In this document: positions 10,121-19,015 of the stretch, one piece after another
Layout: every line of letters begins with the position of its first letter
Position numbering within the stretch: the first letter of the stretch is position 1
Assembly (NCBI GenBank): GCA_947629945.1
Contig: CANRFR010000009.1
Span: 1 to 44,964, forward strand
Reading direction: 5' to 3'
Origin: an uncultured Clostridia bacterium
Lineage (GTDB): Bacteria > Bacillota > Clostridia > Oscillospirales > Ruminococcaceae
DNA: 44,964 nucleotides
Position numbers and translations under genes: made by a program
The notes under the pieces: model-generated
Seen by the model: the letters and a program-made list of their open reading frames with translations, nothing else
The model's database searches: none
What the model was told of the DNA's origin: nothing

Positions 10121-11497
10121 CTATGAGAACGGTCCTATAAACTGAACCGGTTCCGTGTCGTTGCGTATCGCGTCAAATTTATACCCCTCGCCCTGAAGCA
10201 CCTTAAGCACGTCTTCAATTACGTAGAGCGCGTTTTGCGTACCCGCCGAATCATGCATAAGAATTACGGGTCTCTTTACGCCGTGACAGTCGCGCGGTAT
10301 GGAGTTATACATCTGCTGCCAAGTCGCGCCGTCAACGTCGCCGCTTTCGACGTTCCAATCGTAAAATCTAAATCCTCGGCGCGTCATTTCTTTTATTATA
10401 GCGTCGCGCGTGGATTCGTTGTAATCATTTTGGCTGCCGCCCGGGAAACGGAAGATCTGCGGGGTTTGTCCGGTTGCGTCGCGAACAATGCTCCATGCCT
10501 CGTGGAAATCCTCCAAAAACGCCTCAACCGACGCGTAGATCTTATTATAATCGTGCGTTGCACTGTGTATGCCGATCGTATGCCCTTCCGCCGCTATCGT
10601 CTTTAGCGCTTCGGTGCACCACTCATCGCGGCTGGGCACCACGAACCAAGTTGCTTTCGCGTTATATTTTCTTAAATAGTCCAAAAATCCATAAGTATAC
10701 TGCGACGGACCGTCGTCAAACGTAAAGTAGACCGTGCCCTCGTCGTAGCTGTAATTCTCGGGCGCGGAAACGTACATATCGGGATAAAGCTCCGCGTAAG
10801 GACTTTCCTCCTCCGGTGCGCTTGACGTTTCGCTTTGCGCGGGCGCACTGTCCGAAACGTTACTCTCCGAGGTCTCGGGAGCGCTCGTTTGTTCACTTGA
10901 CTGTTCGCCCGACTGTTCACTTGTCGGTTGACTTGTGCCGCTTTTGCTTTTAATGTATTCTATAAGCTCTTCATCGTTCATTCCGCACTGCGACAAAATA
11001 TCATAAAAATCGTCAACATCGGAGCCGCTGCTGTTTATCACCGCTTTTATGAGGTCTTGCGCCGTTATACCGTTTTTGCTCATCACATCATAAAAGTCCT
11101 CGGCGTCGACTGTTTTCTTTGAAGCCGCAATTGTCACGATATCCTTATCCGAAACGCCCGACTTTGACAAAATATCGTAAAGTCCTTGCGCGTCGATATC
11201 CTTTTTCTCCATTGCCAACTTCAAAAAATCCTCGTAGGACGTTCCGCTGAGCTTTAAAATCTCTCTGATATCCTGCGCCCCCGCGATCTTTTCTCCCACC
11301 AAGACGTCCGCCACAACGGAAAGTCTGTTGTTATCTTGCTGCACAATGGAGTTCTGTTCAGTAAGCTCGTCCACCTTTGTGTTTTTCTGTACGAAAAGCA
11401 CGCCGAACACCACAGCAAGTATCAGCGGAACGAAAAACAATATTGCAAGCACTACTTTTATCAGCACTTTAAAAAACTCAACGCTGCCAAAACGCAT
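10121..11497 (-). CDS. Membrane-anchored polysaccharide deacetylase with four helical repeats
   Basis: One membrane helix (residues 12-36) is followed by a short coiled segment, then four related repeats of about 29 residues (72-187; cores ILKLSG, YDILSKSG, YDVMSKNG, YDILSQCG). A Ser/Glu/Thr linker leads to a NodB deacetylase domain from about residue 255. The metal and catalytic residues are present: FDDGP with Asp261/Asp262, HSATH with His311 and His315, RFPGG at 350-354, DWNVESGD, and LMHD with His415. It probably removes acetyl groups from cell-wall glycan outside the cell. Its promoter starts the run of genes leading to the atp operon. Confidence 0.9.
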   Translation of the reverse strand: MRFGSVEFFKVLIKVVLAILFFVPLILAVVFGVLFVQKNTKVDELTEQNSIVQQDNNRLSVVADVLVGEKIAGAQDIREILKLSGTSYEDFLKLAMEKKDIDAQGLYDILSKSGVSDKDIVTIAASKKTVDAEDFYDVMSKNGITAQDLIKAVINSSGSDVDDFYDILSQCGMNDEELIEYIKSKSGTSQPTSEQSGEQSSEQTSAPETSESNVSDSAPAQSETSSAPEEESPYAELYPDMYVSAPENYSYDEGTVYFTFDDGPSQYTYGFLDYLRKYNAKATWFVVPSRDEWCTEALKTIAAEGHTIGIHSATHDYNKIYASVEAFLEDFHEAWSIVRDATGQTPQIFRFPGGSQNDYNESTRDAIIKEMTRRGFRFYDWNVESGDVDGATWQQMYNSIPRDCHGVKRPVILMHDSAGTQNALYVIEDVLKVLQGEGYKFDAIRNDTEPVQFIGPFS

Positions 11498-11552
11498 ATC
11501 CGAACCTCTTCTTTAAGGAAATAGGATATAGTTATAATTCCCCTATTCTATT

Positions 11553-11581
11553 ATAATACTATAATTTTCATAATTTGTCAA
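11553..11581 (-). promoter_or_regulatory. Promoter of the deacetylase-bactofilin-atp gene run
   Basis: On the minus strand TTGACA (11576-11581) and TATTAT (11553-11558) are 17 bases apart, and an overlapping TATAAT lies slightly downstream. The transcript would begin about 45 bases before the deacetylase start. I saw no equally good promoter in the intergenic gaps between here and atpC. Confidence 0.75.
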
Positions 11582-11685
11582 TAGCAACATTGTACAAAAC
11601 CTCTATTTAATTACAAAATTATGAGGCAATGTGACAAATTCGCCCTTTATTTTTTGTAGGATTTGCACAAAACGCTCCAAATATC

Positions 11686-11719
11686 AAAAAAAGCGCATTT
11701 CAAAACGCGCCTTTTTTAT
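11686..11719 (-). terminator. Terminator of ppiB
   Basis: On the minus strand a hairpin pairs AAAAAAGGCGC with GCGCTTTTTTT around a short loop and ends in a run of seven U. It lies about 40 bases after the ppiB stop. Confidence 0.8.
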
Positions 11720-11759
11720 TTCGACATTTATCTACATACGGCAATAAATTACGATTTTA

Positions 11760-12233
11760 TTACTCCGCGACGTAAACTTTCTTCATACGAACATCTCTCA
11801 AGGGACGATCATTGTAATCCGTCTCGGACTCGGCTATTTCGTCCACCGTCTCCATTCCCTCGACCACTCTGCCGAACGCCGCGTAGTCTCCGTCAAGATA
11901 TGACGCGTCCTTATGCATAATAAAAAACTGGCTCGATGCGGAATCGGGGTTTTTTGAACGCGCCATTGAGATAACTCCGCGCTCGTGCTTCAGATCGTTG
12001 TTAACGCCGTTCGACTTGAACTCGCCCTTGATCTTATCCTTCGCACCGCCCATTCCCGTACCTTCGGGGTCGCCGCCTTGTATCATAAACCCTTTTATTA
12101 CTCTGTGGAATATAAGTCCGTTGTAAAACCCCGAGTTTACCAGCTTCAAGAAATTCTCCACGGTTATCGGCGCTTTTTCCAGATAAAGTTCCAGCTTTAT
12201 CTCCTTGCCGTTTTCCATCTCTATGACTACCAT
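11760..12233 (-). CDS. ppiB: Cyclophilin-type peptidyl-prolyl isomerase
   Basis: This is a 157-residue cytoplasmic cyclophilin catalysing cis-trans isomerisation at proline bonds. The motifs IFHRVIKGFMIQGGDPEGTG and SSQFFIMHKD carry the active-site Arg and Gln residues, and YAAFGRVVEGMETVD is the usual C-terminal pattern. There is no signal peptide. The start has GGAGGG upstream. Followed by its own terminator. Confidence 0.95.
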   Translation of the reverse strand: MVVIEMENGKEIKLELYLEKAPITVENFLKLVNSGFYNGLIFHRVIKGFMIQGGDPEGTGMGGAKDKIKGEFKSNGVNNDLKHERGVISMARSKNPDSASSQFFIMHKDASYLDGDYAAFGRVVEGMETVDEIAESETDYNDRPLRDVRMKKVYVAE

Positions 12234-12259
12234 AAATATACCCTCCGTATTATTTCGAC

Positions 12260-13060
12260 TTATTTTTCCGCACCAAGCTCATAAGCGCGTTTAGTGCAAG
12301 CGTCGCACGCGTTGATAACAACGTCGGTCAAGCGCCCGTTATACAACTCCTGAAGTCCCGCGAGCGTCGTGCCGCCGGGGGAGCTTACCTGCTTTATAAG
12401 TTCGTCCACCGTCATACCGCTTTCCGTCATCATACGCGCGGAACCGATCAACGACTGCGCGAACAGGCGCAGCGCCGCTTCCTCATCGATACCGACCTTG
12501 TGCGCGTACTGCGTAAAGCCCTTGGCGTACAAATAAATAAACGCGGGAGAACTTCCGTTTATCGCTATTACCTCTTTCATCTTATCCATAGGAACAACTT
12601 CAGCCACGCCGCAAGAGCCGATTATCTTCTTCGCAAATTCAAACTCATCGTCCGAGGTTTTATCATCGCGGCTCATTGCTGCCGCGCCGCACCCGAGCAT
12701 CATTGGAGTATTCGGCATTACCAACACCACTTTAGCGTCGGCGAACGTTCTCGCGCGTATATACTCCGCCGATATCCCCGCGCAAATGGAAATAATCACC
12801 AAACTCTCATTTCCCGCGCTCTTGATTTCCGCGAGCACCCCGTCTAGCTGCTGCGGTTTAACAGCCAGCAGCAGAAAATCGCACTTCTTCGCCAGCTCCA
12901 AAATGCTCGAAGCCGCCGTTGCGCCATATAAATTCAAGTTGTTAAGTTTCTCGGCGCTGCTGTCGTAAGCGAACACCGCCGTGTTGCCGAGTTTTCCGTT
13001 AATGCCTTTAATGATCGCGCCGCCCATATTTCCGACGCCGATAAATCCAAGTTTTTTCAT
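12260..13060 (-). CDS. proC: Pyrroline-5-carboxylate reductase
   Basis: This 266-residue enzyme makes proline by NAD(P)H-dependent reduction of pyrroline-5-carboxylate. The Rossmann motif GVGNMG is at residues 8-13. LLAVKPQ, ISICAGIS, MPNTPMMLGCG, the NGSSPAF-Y segment and the C-terminal QVSSPGGTTLAGLQ signature are all present. Length is normal. It lies 26 bases upstream of ppiB and may share a transcript. Confidence 0.96.
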   Translation of the reverse strand: MKKLGFIGVGNMGGAIIKGINGKLGNTAVFAYDSSAEKLNNLNLYGATAASSILELAKKCDFLLLAVKPQQLDGVLAEIKSAGNESLVIISICAGISAEYIRARTFADAKVVLVMPNTPMMLGCGAAAMSRDDKTSDDEFEFAKKIIGSCGVAEVVPMDKMKEVIAINGSSPAFIYLYAKGFTQYAHKVGIDEEAALRLFAQSLIGSARMMTESGMTVDELIKQVSSPGGTTLAGLQELYNGRLTDVVINACDACTKRAYELGAEK

Positions 13061-13122
13061 TTAAAATGCCTTTCTGTAAACAATTATAGATTTTAGAGAT
13101 GCCCTTTATACTTTTCGACAAA

Positions 13123-13761
13123 TTATGCCGCCGTAGCTTTACGTTTGAAAACTCTGTTGTACGCGGTGAAAATGATCGGCAAAACAGCTAAAAGCAAAAC
13201 GCAGTCCACGGGGCACTGTATTGCGTTTTTCACCAAACGCACGGGGTATTTTGCAAGCGTTGGCGCATAAACCCAAGCGCCCGCTTCCATCGAGTTTGAA
13301 ATTATAATGGCAAGCGGCGTTAATATCAAGTTGCAGACGATAACCACGGCAACCTTTGCCAAAATAATTCTTATAATTTGCTTTACGTCGTTTTTGTCGG
13401 CAAATTTGCCCGCCAATGTTTTTGAATCGGAAAACCTCAAGTTATAAAGGAAAATTCCGTAAATAATTCCGCCCGTCATCTCGATTATCGTAAACATCGG
13501 GTTAAACGCGCCCGATGGTTTAATTAAATAACCCAAAACATCGGTAATTAAGCACGCCGCGCCCGCGACCGTCGGTCCGAACAACATTCCTATCGCCGCC
13601 ACCGCAACAAACGCGAAGCTCAGCTTTAGGTCGTCCGTAATTTGCACGTTGACAAATGTTTTAAGTACCAAGTCGAGCGCGATAAGTATCGCGGTGACGC
13701 ATAAGCAGTGCAATTTTTTAAGTTCCAGTGCCGATTTCTTAAAGTTAGCAAAAAAAGTCAT
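13123..13761 (-). CDS. folT: ECF folate transporter S component
   Basis: This 212-residue protein has about six membrane helices and is the substrate-binding component of an energy-coupling-factor transporter. KLSFAFVAVAAIGMLFGP and the LGYLIKPSGAFNPMFTI segment fit FolT. The identification is strengthened by a tetrahydrofolate riboswitch directly upstream. The AAT-energising EcfA/EcfT proteins are not in this window, as is usual for group II ECF systems. Strong GGAGG site before the start. Confidence 0.9.
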   Translation of the reverse strand: MTFFANFKKSALELKKLHCLCVTAILIALDLVLKTFVNVQITDDLKLSFAFVAVAAIGMLFGPTVAGAACLITDVLGYLIKPSGAFNPMFTIIEMTGGIIYGIFLYNLRFSDSKTLAGKFADKNDVKQIIRIILAKVAVVIVCNLILTPLAIIISNSMEAGAWVYAPTLAKYPVRLVKNAIQCPVDCVLLLAVLPIIFTAYNRVFKRKATAA

Positions 13762-13827
13762 AATTATTACCTCCGATGACTTTTTCGCTATACAAAGAGG
13801 AATAAATTATGACTTTATTCGATTATT

Positions 13828-13936
13828 GTACAGCGAGATGCGAAAACCGTACCGCAAGCGTTTAAACGCTTTTCGTCCGCCCGACAACTCTCCGTTCGGT
13901 CGGCACTTAACGCACGATTTTCTACTCTGTGTATAT
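13828..13936 (-). ncRNA. Tetrahydrofolate (THF) riboswitch
   Basis: On the minus strand, the leader of folT carries the conserved blocks of the THF riboswitch in order: AGAGTAG, GCGTTAAGTG, GACGAAAAGCG with a CGCTT partner, GCGGTAC, and GCATCTC closing the outer helix. GAAAATCG pairs with CGGTTTTC next to them. This class is known from Clostridia folT leaders, where folate binding lowers expression of the transporter. Confidence 0.9.
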
Positions 13937-13965
13937 ATTAGTGTTTATTTTACAGTTTCCGACAA

Positions 13966-14931
13966 TCAGAAATTTATCTCATTGCAGATTCTGTAAAGAC
14001 GCTCGTTGAACGGCTTCTTCATTGAAAGAGCCTCTTGGATATCAACGTCGTAGACCTTACCGTCTCTCATTCCCACAACGCGGTTGCCAATGCCCTTTTC
14101 GAGAAGCTCTACGGCATAATAGCCCATTTCGGAAGCTATCACTCTGTCGCGGACCGTCGGGGAGCCGCCGCGCTGAACGTGACCGAGAACAGTTGCTCTG
14201 GATTCTATCCCCGTCTCCTCCTCGACGCGCTTTGCGATTTCGTCGGTATGACCCACGCCCTCTGCGACTACGATAATGAACTGACGCTTGCCCGCCGCGC
14301 GAACCTCTTTGATACGGCTGATAACCGCTTCCATATCGAATTTCATTTCGGGAACGAGCACTGCTGTCGCGCCGCAAGATAAACCGACGTTCACCGCGAT
14401 ATGACCCGCGTGTCTGCCCATGACCTCAACGACCGCGCAGCGTTCGTGAGAATGCGAAGTATCGCGGAGCTTATCTATCATTTGAACGGCAGTATTCATA
14501 GCCGTGTCATAACCGATCGTATACTCGGAGCACTGAATGTCGTTGTCAATTGTGCCGGGAAGTCCAACACAGGGAACTCCCGCCTTTGACAAGTCCGCAG
14601 CTCCTCTGAACGAGCCGTCGCCGCCTATTACAACGATACCGCTGATATTATTTTCCTTGCAGATATTCGCGCCTTTCTCGACATTCTCCCACTCCTTGAA
14701 CTCAAGGCAGCGCGCGGTATAGATCATTGTGCCGCCGCGTTGGATAATGTCGGACACCGCTTTAACGTCCAGCATTATCATATCGCCGTGCAGCAAACCG
14801 TTATAACCTCTGCGTATGCCAACCACGTCAAAGCCCTTTGAAATAGCGGTGCGCGTTACGGCTCTTACCGCCGCATTCATTCCGGGCGCGTCACCGCCGC
14901 TTGTCAATACGCCGATTTTTTTCTTTTCCAT
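13966..14931 (-). CDS. pfkA: ATP-dependent 6-phosphofructokinase
   Basis: This 321-residue glycolytic enzyme phosphorylates fructose 6-phosphate. LTSGGDAPGMNAAVRA, the ATP-site GGDGSFRGA, the catalytic GTIDNDI-YTIGYDTA region, and VEVMGRHAGHIA are all intact, so it is the allosteric bacterial ATP-type enzyme. It lies after dnaE, an order common in Firmicutes, but has its own promoter and a leader of about 130 bases. Confidence 0.97.
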   Translation of the reverse strand: MEKKKIGVLTSGGDAPGMNAAVRAVTRTAISKGFDVVGIRRGYNGLLHGDMIMLDVKAVSDIIQRGGTMIYTARCLEFKEWENVEKGANICKENNISGIVVIGGDGSFRGAADLSKAGVPCVGLPGTIDNDIQCSEYTIGYDTAMNTAVQMIDKLRDTSHSHERCAVVEVMGRHAGHIAVNVGLSCGATAVLVPEMKFDMEAVISRIKEVRAAGKRQFIIVVAEGVGHTDEIAKRVEEETGIESRATVLGHVQRGGSPTVRDRVIASEMGYYAVELLEKGIGNRVVGMRDGKVYDVDIQEALSMKKPFNERLYRICNEINF

Positions 14932-14980
14932 AATTACGTTCTCCTTATTGTTCTTGTTTTATGCAGTCTCAGTATATTCA

Positions 14981-15060
14981 TTTCTCTGTAGTCCTTTGAA
15001 CGGAAAACAAAGAAAAGACCTTTCGTTTAAATTTCACCGAAGATCTGTTCGGTTCCATTC
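14981..15060 (-). other. Hairpin-rich leader of pfkA
   Basis: The pfkA leader contains ACCGAA pairing with TTCGGT (15037-15053) and a second hairpin in which CTTTG and CAAAG pair (around 14993-15012, plus-strand reading). The second resembles the hairpin before the Lrp gene at 30135. No known regulatory RNA class was recognised. Confidence 0.35.
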
Positions 15061-15067
15061 AACTCTT

Positions 15068-15097
15068 ATTTTACTACAAAACGATCGCTTTCGTCAA
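15068..15097 (-). promoter_or_regulatory. Promoter of pfkA
   Basis: TTGACG (15092-15097) and TAAAAT (15068-15073) are 18 bases apart on the minus strand, in the gap after dnaE. Confidence 0.6.
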
Positions 15098-15197
15098 GCG
15101 GTTTTTTCAACAAGAGCGATTACAAAAAAATAATAGTGAATTTTAACCAAATTCGCGAATTTTTTGCAATTTTTTATGTGCAAAATTCAAACGCGAT

Positions 15198-18100
15198 TTA
15201 CCGCACCGCTATGCCGTCTGCGCCGCAAATGCGCCTGAGCGCGTTGATAAGCTGCGGACATATCCGCACTCCGCGCAAGCCTTGGACAGTCTTGCTTTTA
15301 CGCGTGTCCTCAAAGCTCACGAACGCTTCGCTTATCCCTCTGTACGACATCAGCGCCTTCTTCACTTCGGCGGCGCGCGGATCGCTCTCGCTTTTCAGCT
15401 TAACGTACAACCGCTGCCGAGGCTTTTCGGGTAGTTCGTCGGCGGCTTGAAAGCTGTCGAGCTGCAAACTGCGCTTGTTATCGCGTATCGAGAGCCGTGC
15501 TTTAACGCAGTAAACCACACCTTGGCGCGGTCTGCCGAACGTCTGCATTTTATCCGAAAAGACCACCGCTCCCGCCGCGCCCGAAGCGTCCTCAAAATCC
15601 GCGAAAGCCATCAGCGAACCTTTCTTGTCCGTGAACGCCCTCGCCGACGTGCATAATGCCGTTATCGATACCGCCGCGCCGTTGTTCAAAGCCAGCGCGT
15701 CCTCAATATACATACAATTGTCGTATGAGCGGCTGAGATAAACGTCGGCGGGGTGCGCGGAGACATACATTCCCAAGTATTCGCGTTCGCCCTCTAACCG
15801 CTGTACCGCGTTAAAGTCCTCATAGCTTTTAAATGTGAATTCCCGTTCTCCGTCTCCTGTGCCGAACAAGTCAAGCTGACCGCTTTCAAGCCGTTCGCTT
15901 TCCGAAGCGCCGAAATTCGACAGCGCTTCGGCGTTCTCGAACAGCGTGCGTCTGTTCTGCGAAAAACAATTGAACGCGCCGCTCATGACAAGCGCTTCGA
16001 TAATGCGCCGCGTACAGCGATATCGCGCCATCCTCACCGCAAAATCCGAAGCCGACGCAAATTCGCCGTTTTCACGCTCCTTAACAATCGCGCGCGCGAA
16101 GAGTTCTCCCACGCCCTTTATCCCGCACAAGCCGCAGCGTACTGCGCCGTTTTCCGCGCGAAATCCATAACCGCTTTTATTAATATCGGGCAGCAAAATC
16201 TTCACCTTTCGTCCGCGCAGATCGGCAATATAATCGGGTACCTTGCCCGAAGCGGCGTTATCGGACATCGCGTTGGTAATGGTCTCGCACATATAATCGA
16301 GATAGAAATGGCAGCGCAGATACGCCGTTTGATAGGCAACCTGAGCGTAAGCCGCCGAGTGTGACTTGTTAAACGCATAAGACGCGAACTTCACAAGCTC
16401 ATCGAAAATCGCGTCGGCGGTTTTTTCGGGAACTCCGTTCGCCACCGCGCCGACGTTGGTTTCGCTGCCGTGGACAAACGCCTGACGTTCCTTATCCATA
16501 ACGTCGTGCTTTTTCTTGGACATCGCGCGGCGGACGATATCCGCTCTGCCATAAGAATAGCCCGCGACAACGCGGCATATCTCCATAACCTGCTCCTGAT
16601 AGACTATGCAGCCGTAAGTCACTTCAAGTATCGGCTTTAAAAGCGGGTGCTTATAAATTATTTGTTCTGGCGGCTTGTGACGGTTTTCAAGATATTTAGG
16701 TATCGAATCCATCGGTCCGGGACGGTAGAGCGCATTCGCCGCCGCGATATCCTCAACAGACTGCGGCTGAAGCCGCACCAGTAACGAGGTTATCCCCTCC
16801 GACTCGAACTGAAAAACGCCGCCCGTTTCCCCTCTGCCAAGCATTTTAAAAACCTCGGGGTCGTTTTCGGGTATCTTGCGGATATCAAAGTCGGGGTGAG
16901 TTTTTTTAATAATATCACAGGTTTTTTTTATTACAGTGAGGTTTCGCAAGGACAGGAAGTCCATCTTGAGAAGCCCCAGACGTTCCAGTTGCGGCGCGGG
17001 GTACTGCGCCACGCTGCCGCCGTCCGTTTTGTTCAGCGGAACGTATTCGCTCACCGGCTCGCGAGTTATAAGAACTCCCGGCGCGTGCACCGAAACGTTT
17101 CTGGGCAAACCCTCTATTCTAATCGCGGTATCGACCAAACGCGCAATCTCGGCGTCGGAGCGGTAAAGACCGCCCAGTTCTCCGCTTTCAAGCTCCCTTT
17201 TCAACGAGCTGTCGCCGAAACGGGGCAGACAGCCTGCGGCAAGATCTATTTTATCCTCGGGCGCGCCGAGAACCCGCCCCGCGTCGCGCACCGCTCCGCG
17301 CGCTTTCATCGTATCGAACGCGACTATCTGCGCCACTCTGTCCGAACCGTAACGGCGTTTCACATATTCCACGACTTCGTCGCGACGCTCCGCGCAGAAA
17401 TCTATATCTATATCGGGCATCGAAACGCGCTCGGGGTTCAGGAAGCGCTCAAACAGCAAATTGAAGCGGATAGGGTTGGTGTCGGTTATGCCGAGACAGT
17501 AGGCGCACAGGCTCCCCGCCGCACTTCCTCTGCCGGGACCAACGGGGATACCGCTTTGCTTCGCGTATTTCACAAAGTCCCACACTATGAGAAAATAATC
17601 GGTGAAACCCATTTTATCTATGACGGAAAGTTCGTGAGCCAAACGCGCCTTTATTTCGTCCGAGACCGCTCCGTATCGCTTTTCCGCTCCCTTTTCACAA
17701 AGCCTTTTAAGATACGCGGCGTTGTCCGAAACGCCCTCTTTTGTAAACAGCGGCAGCCTTGTCACGCCGAACTCGAACTCGAAATCACACTTCTCGGCTA
17801 CCTCGACAGTTCTCGCAAGCTCCTCCTCGGTAAACGCCAAGCGCATTTCATCATAGCTTTTAAGGTAGTACTCGTCCGTCGGAAGCGCCTCGGGATCAAA
17901 GCCGGACGCCTTTATTCCCTGCCCGATACAGGACAGCACCTTTTGCACGCCGCTTTCGCTTTTTTCCACGTAGTGAACGTTGTTCGTCGGTAAAGTCGGC
18001 ACGCCCGCTTTTTCGGAGAATTTACGCAGCTTCGCGCAAAGCTCAGATTCGGCGCGGGTGTTGTGATTTGTCAGCTCAAGATAAAACTCTTCGCCGAAAA

Positions 18101-18584
18101 TGCTTTTATACTCGTTTGCCACAGCGAAAGCCTCGGCTTCTCTGCCGCTTGCGAGAAGCGCGGCTATCTCACCGCCCTCGGCGGCACAAACGGCTATCAA
18201 GCCCTCGGAATGCGCCGAAAGGCTCTCCTTATCGGTAAGCGGCTTAGCGCCCGCAGCGCTTTGCTCCGCGATAAGGCGGCACAAGCTGTGATAGCCCGTC
18301 TTATTTTTGCACAAAAGCAACAGCTTATGAGGTTTTGCCATATCCTTGCGAACGGCGTTTCGGCTGCCCTCCGCCACTCTTACCTCGCACCCGATGATAG
18401 GCTTTACGCCGCACGCGATGCACGCGTCGAAAAACTCCACCGCGCCGTAAAGCGCGCCGCTGTCCGTTATCGCCAGAGCCGTCTGCCCCAACGATCTCGC
18501 CTTTTCCGCAAGCCCTTTTACGCGGCACGCGCCCTCCAGCAGACTGTATGCCGTGTGAACGTTCAAATGGACGAACTCTCCCAT
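15198..18584 (-). CDS. dnaE: DNA polymerase III alpha subunit (DnaE)
   Basis: This 1128-residue protein is a C-family replicative polymerase. The N-terminal PHP domain starts HLNVHTAYSLLEGACR. The polymerase palm has GPGRGSAAGSLCAYCLG and the catalytic aspartates in MPDIDIDF (about residue 390). FNKSHSAAYA, a helix-hairpin-helix region (GIKGVGELFA) and a C-terminal OB fold (ALCTSARAF-KKGSLMAFADFED) follow. Length fits DnaE rather than the longer PolC. It lies after rpmF and its terminator; no separate promoter was obvious in the 77-base gap. Confidence 0.97.
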   Translation of the reverse strand: MGEFVHLNVHTAYSLLEGACRVKGLAEKARSLGQTALAITDSGALYGAVEFFDACIACGVKPIIGCEVRVAEGSRNAVRKDMAKPHKLLLLCKNKTGYHSLCRLIAEQSAAGAKPLTDKESLSAHSEGLIAVCAAEGGEIAALLASGREAEAFAVANEYKSIFGEEFYLELTNHNTRAESELCAKLRKFSEKAGVPTLPTNNVHYVEKSESGVQKVLSCIGQGIKASGFDPEALPTDEYYLKSYDEMRLAFTEEELARTVEVAEKCDFEFEFGVTRLPLFTKEGVSDNAAYLKRLCEKGAEKRYGAVSDEIKARLAHELSVIDKMGFTDYFLIVWDFVKYAKQSGIPVGPGRGSAAGSLCAYCLGITDTNPIRFNLLFERFLNPERVSMPDIDIDFCAERRDEVVEYVKRRYGSDRVAQIVAFDTMKARGAVRDAGRVLGAPEDKIDLAAGCLPRFGDSSLKRELESGELGGLYRSDAEIARLVDTAIRIEGLPRNVSVHAPGVLITREPVSEYVPLNKTDGGSVAQYPAPQLERLGLLKMDFLSLRNLTVIKKTCDIIKKTHPDFDIRKIPENDPEVFKMLGRGETGGVFQFESEGITSLLVRLQPQSVEDIAAANALYRPGPMDSIPKYLENRHKPPEQIIYKHPLLKPILEVTYGCIVYQEQVMEICRVVAGYSYGRADIVRRAMSKKKHDVMDKERQAFVHGSETNVGAVANGVPEKTADAIFDELVKFASYAFNKSHSAAYAQVAYQTAYLRCHFYLDYMCETITNAMSDNAASGKVPDYIADLRGRKVKILLPDINKSGYGFRAENGAVRCGLCGIKGVGELFARAIVKERENGEFASASDFAVRMARYRCTRRIIEALVMSGAFNCFSQNRRTLFENAEALSNFGASESERLESGQLDLFGTGDGEREFTFKSYEDFNAVQRLEGEREYLGMYVSAHPADVYLSRSYDNCMYIEDALALNNGAAVSITALCTSARAFTDKKGSLMAFADFEDASGAAGAVVFSDKMQTFGRPRQGVVYCVKARLSIRDNKRSLQLDSFQAADELPEKPRQRLYVKLKSESDPRAAEVKKALMSYRGISEAFVSFEDTRKSKTVQGLRGVRICPQLINALRRICGADGIAVR

Positions 18585-18610
18585 AAATCCCCTTACCTCT
18601 TGCCTTTAAC

Positions 18611-18640
18611 AAAAACAGGCTCGGCAAATATGCCAAGCCC
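18611..18640 (-). terminator. Terminator of rpmF
   Basis: On the minus strand GGGCTTGGCA pairs with TGCCGAGCCT around an ATATT-type loop (one G-U pair), followed by GTTTTTG. Readthrough may supply dnaE. Confidence 0.75.
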
Positions 18641-18661
18641 GTCCTTATTTGCATTTTAAGC

Positions 18662-18847
18662 TCAATCCGCTTCCTTTGCGATAACAACCTTACCGTTGTA
18701 ACGACCGCAATTAAGGCATACTCTGTGCGCCACCTTCAACTCGCCGCAGGATTTGCAGCGCGTGAAATTCGGAGCGTCGATTTTCCATACCGCAGAACGT
18801 CTTTTATCGCGTCTTGCGCGTGATACTTTTCTCTTAGGAACTGCCAT
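18662..18847 (-). CDS. rpmF: 50S ribosomal protein L32, zinc form
   Basis: This is a 61-residue ribosomal protein beginning MAVPKRKVSRARRDKRR. Cysteines 31, 34, 44 and 47 form the two CxxC knuckles of the zinc-binding version. The GAGGAGGG ribosome site and a perfect-spacing consensus promoter match a highly expressed gene. The usual neighbour encoding a YceD/DUF177 protein is absent. Confidence 0.97.
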   Translation of the reverse strand: MAVPKRKVSRARRDKRRSAVWKIDAPNFTRCKSCGELKVAHRVCLNCGRYNGKVVIAKEAD

Positions 18848-18920
18848 TCTTATCCCTCCTCAACACGAAATTAAGTCAAACAGGGCACAACACAGCCTCT
18901 GTTATTATCGAACAGAATAT

Positions 18921-18949
18921 ATTATACCACTTATCCGTTAATTTGTCAA
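18921..18949 (-). promoter_or_regulatory. Promoter of rpmF
   Basis: A consensus TTGACA (18944-18949) and TATAAT (18921-18926) are separated by exactly 17 bases on the minus strand. Confidence 0.9.
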
Positions 18950-19015
18950 GAGGGTTTTTATAATTTTTCGCAATTCCTCAAAAATTATTCCGACAAGACC
19001 TATGAACACAAGCTC

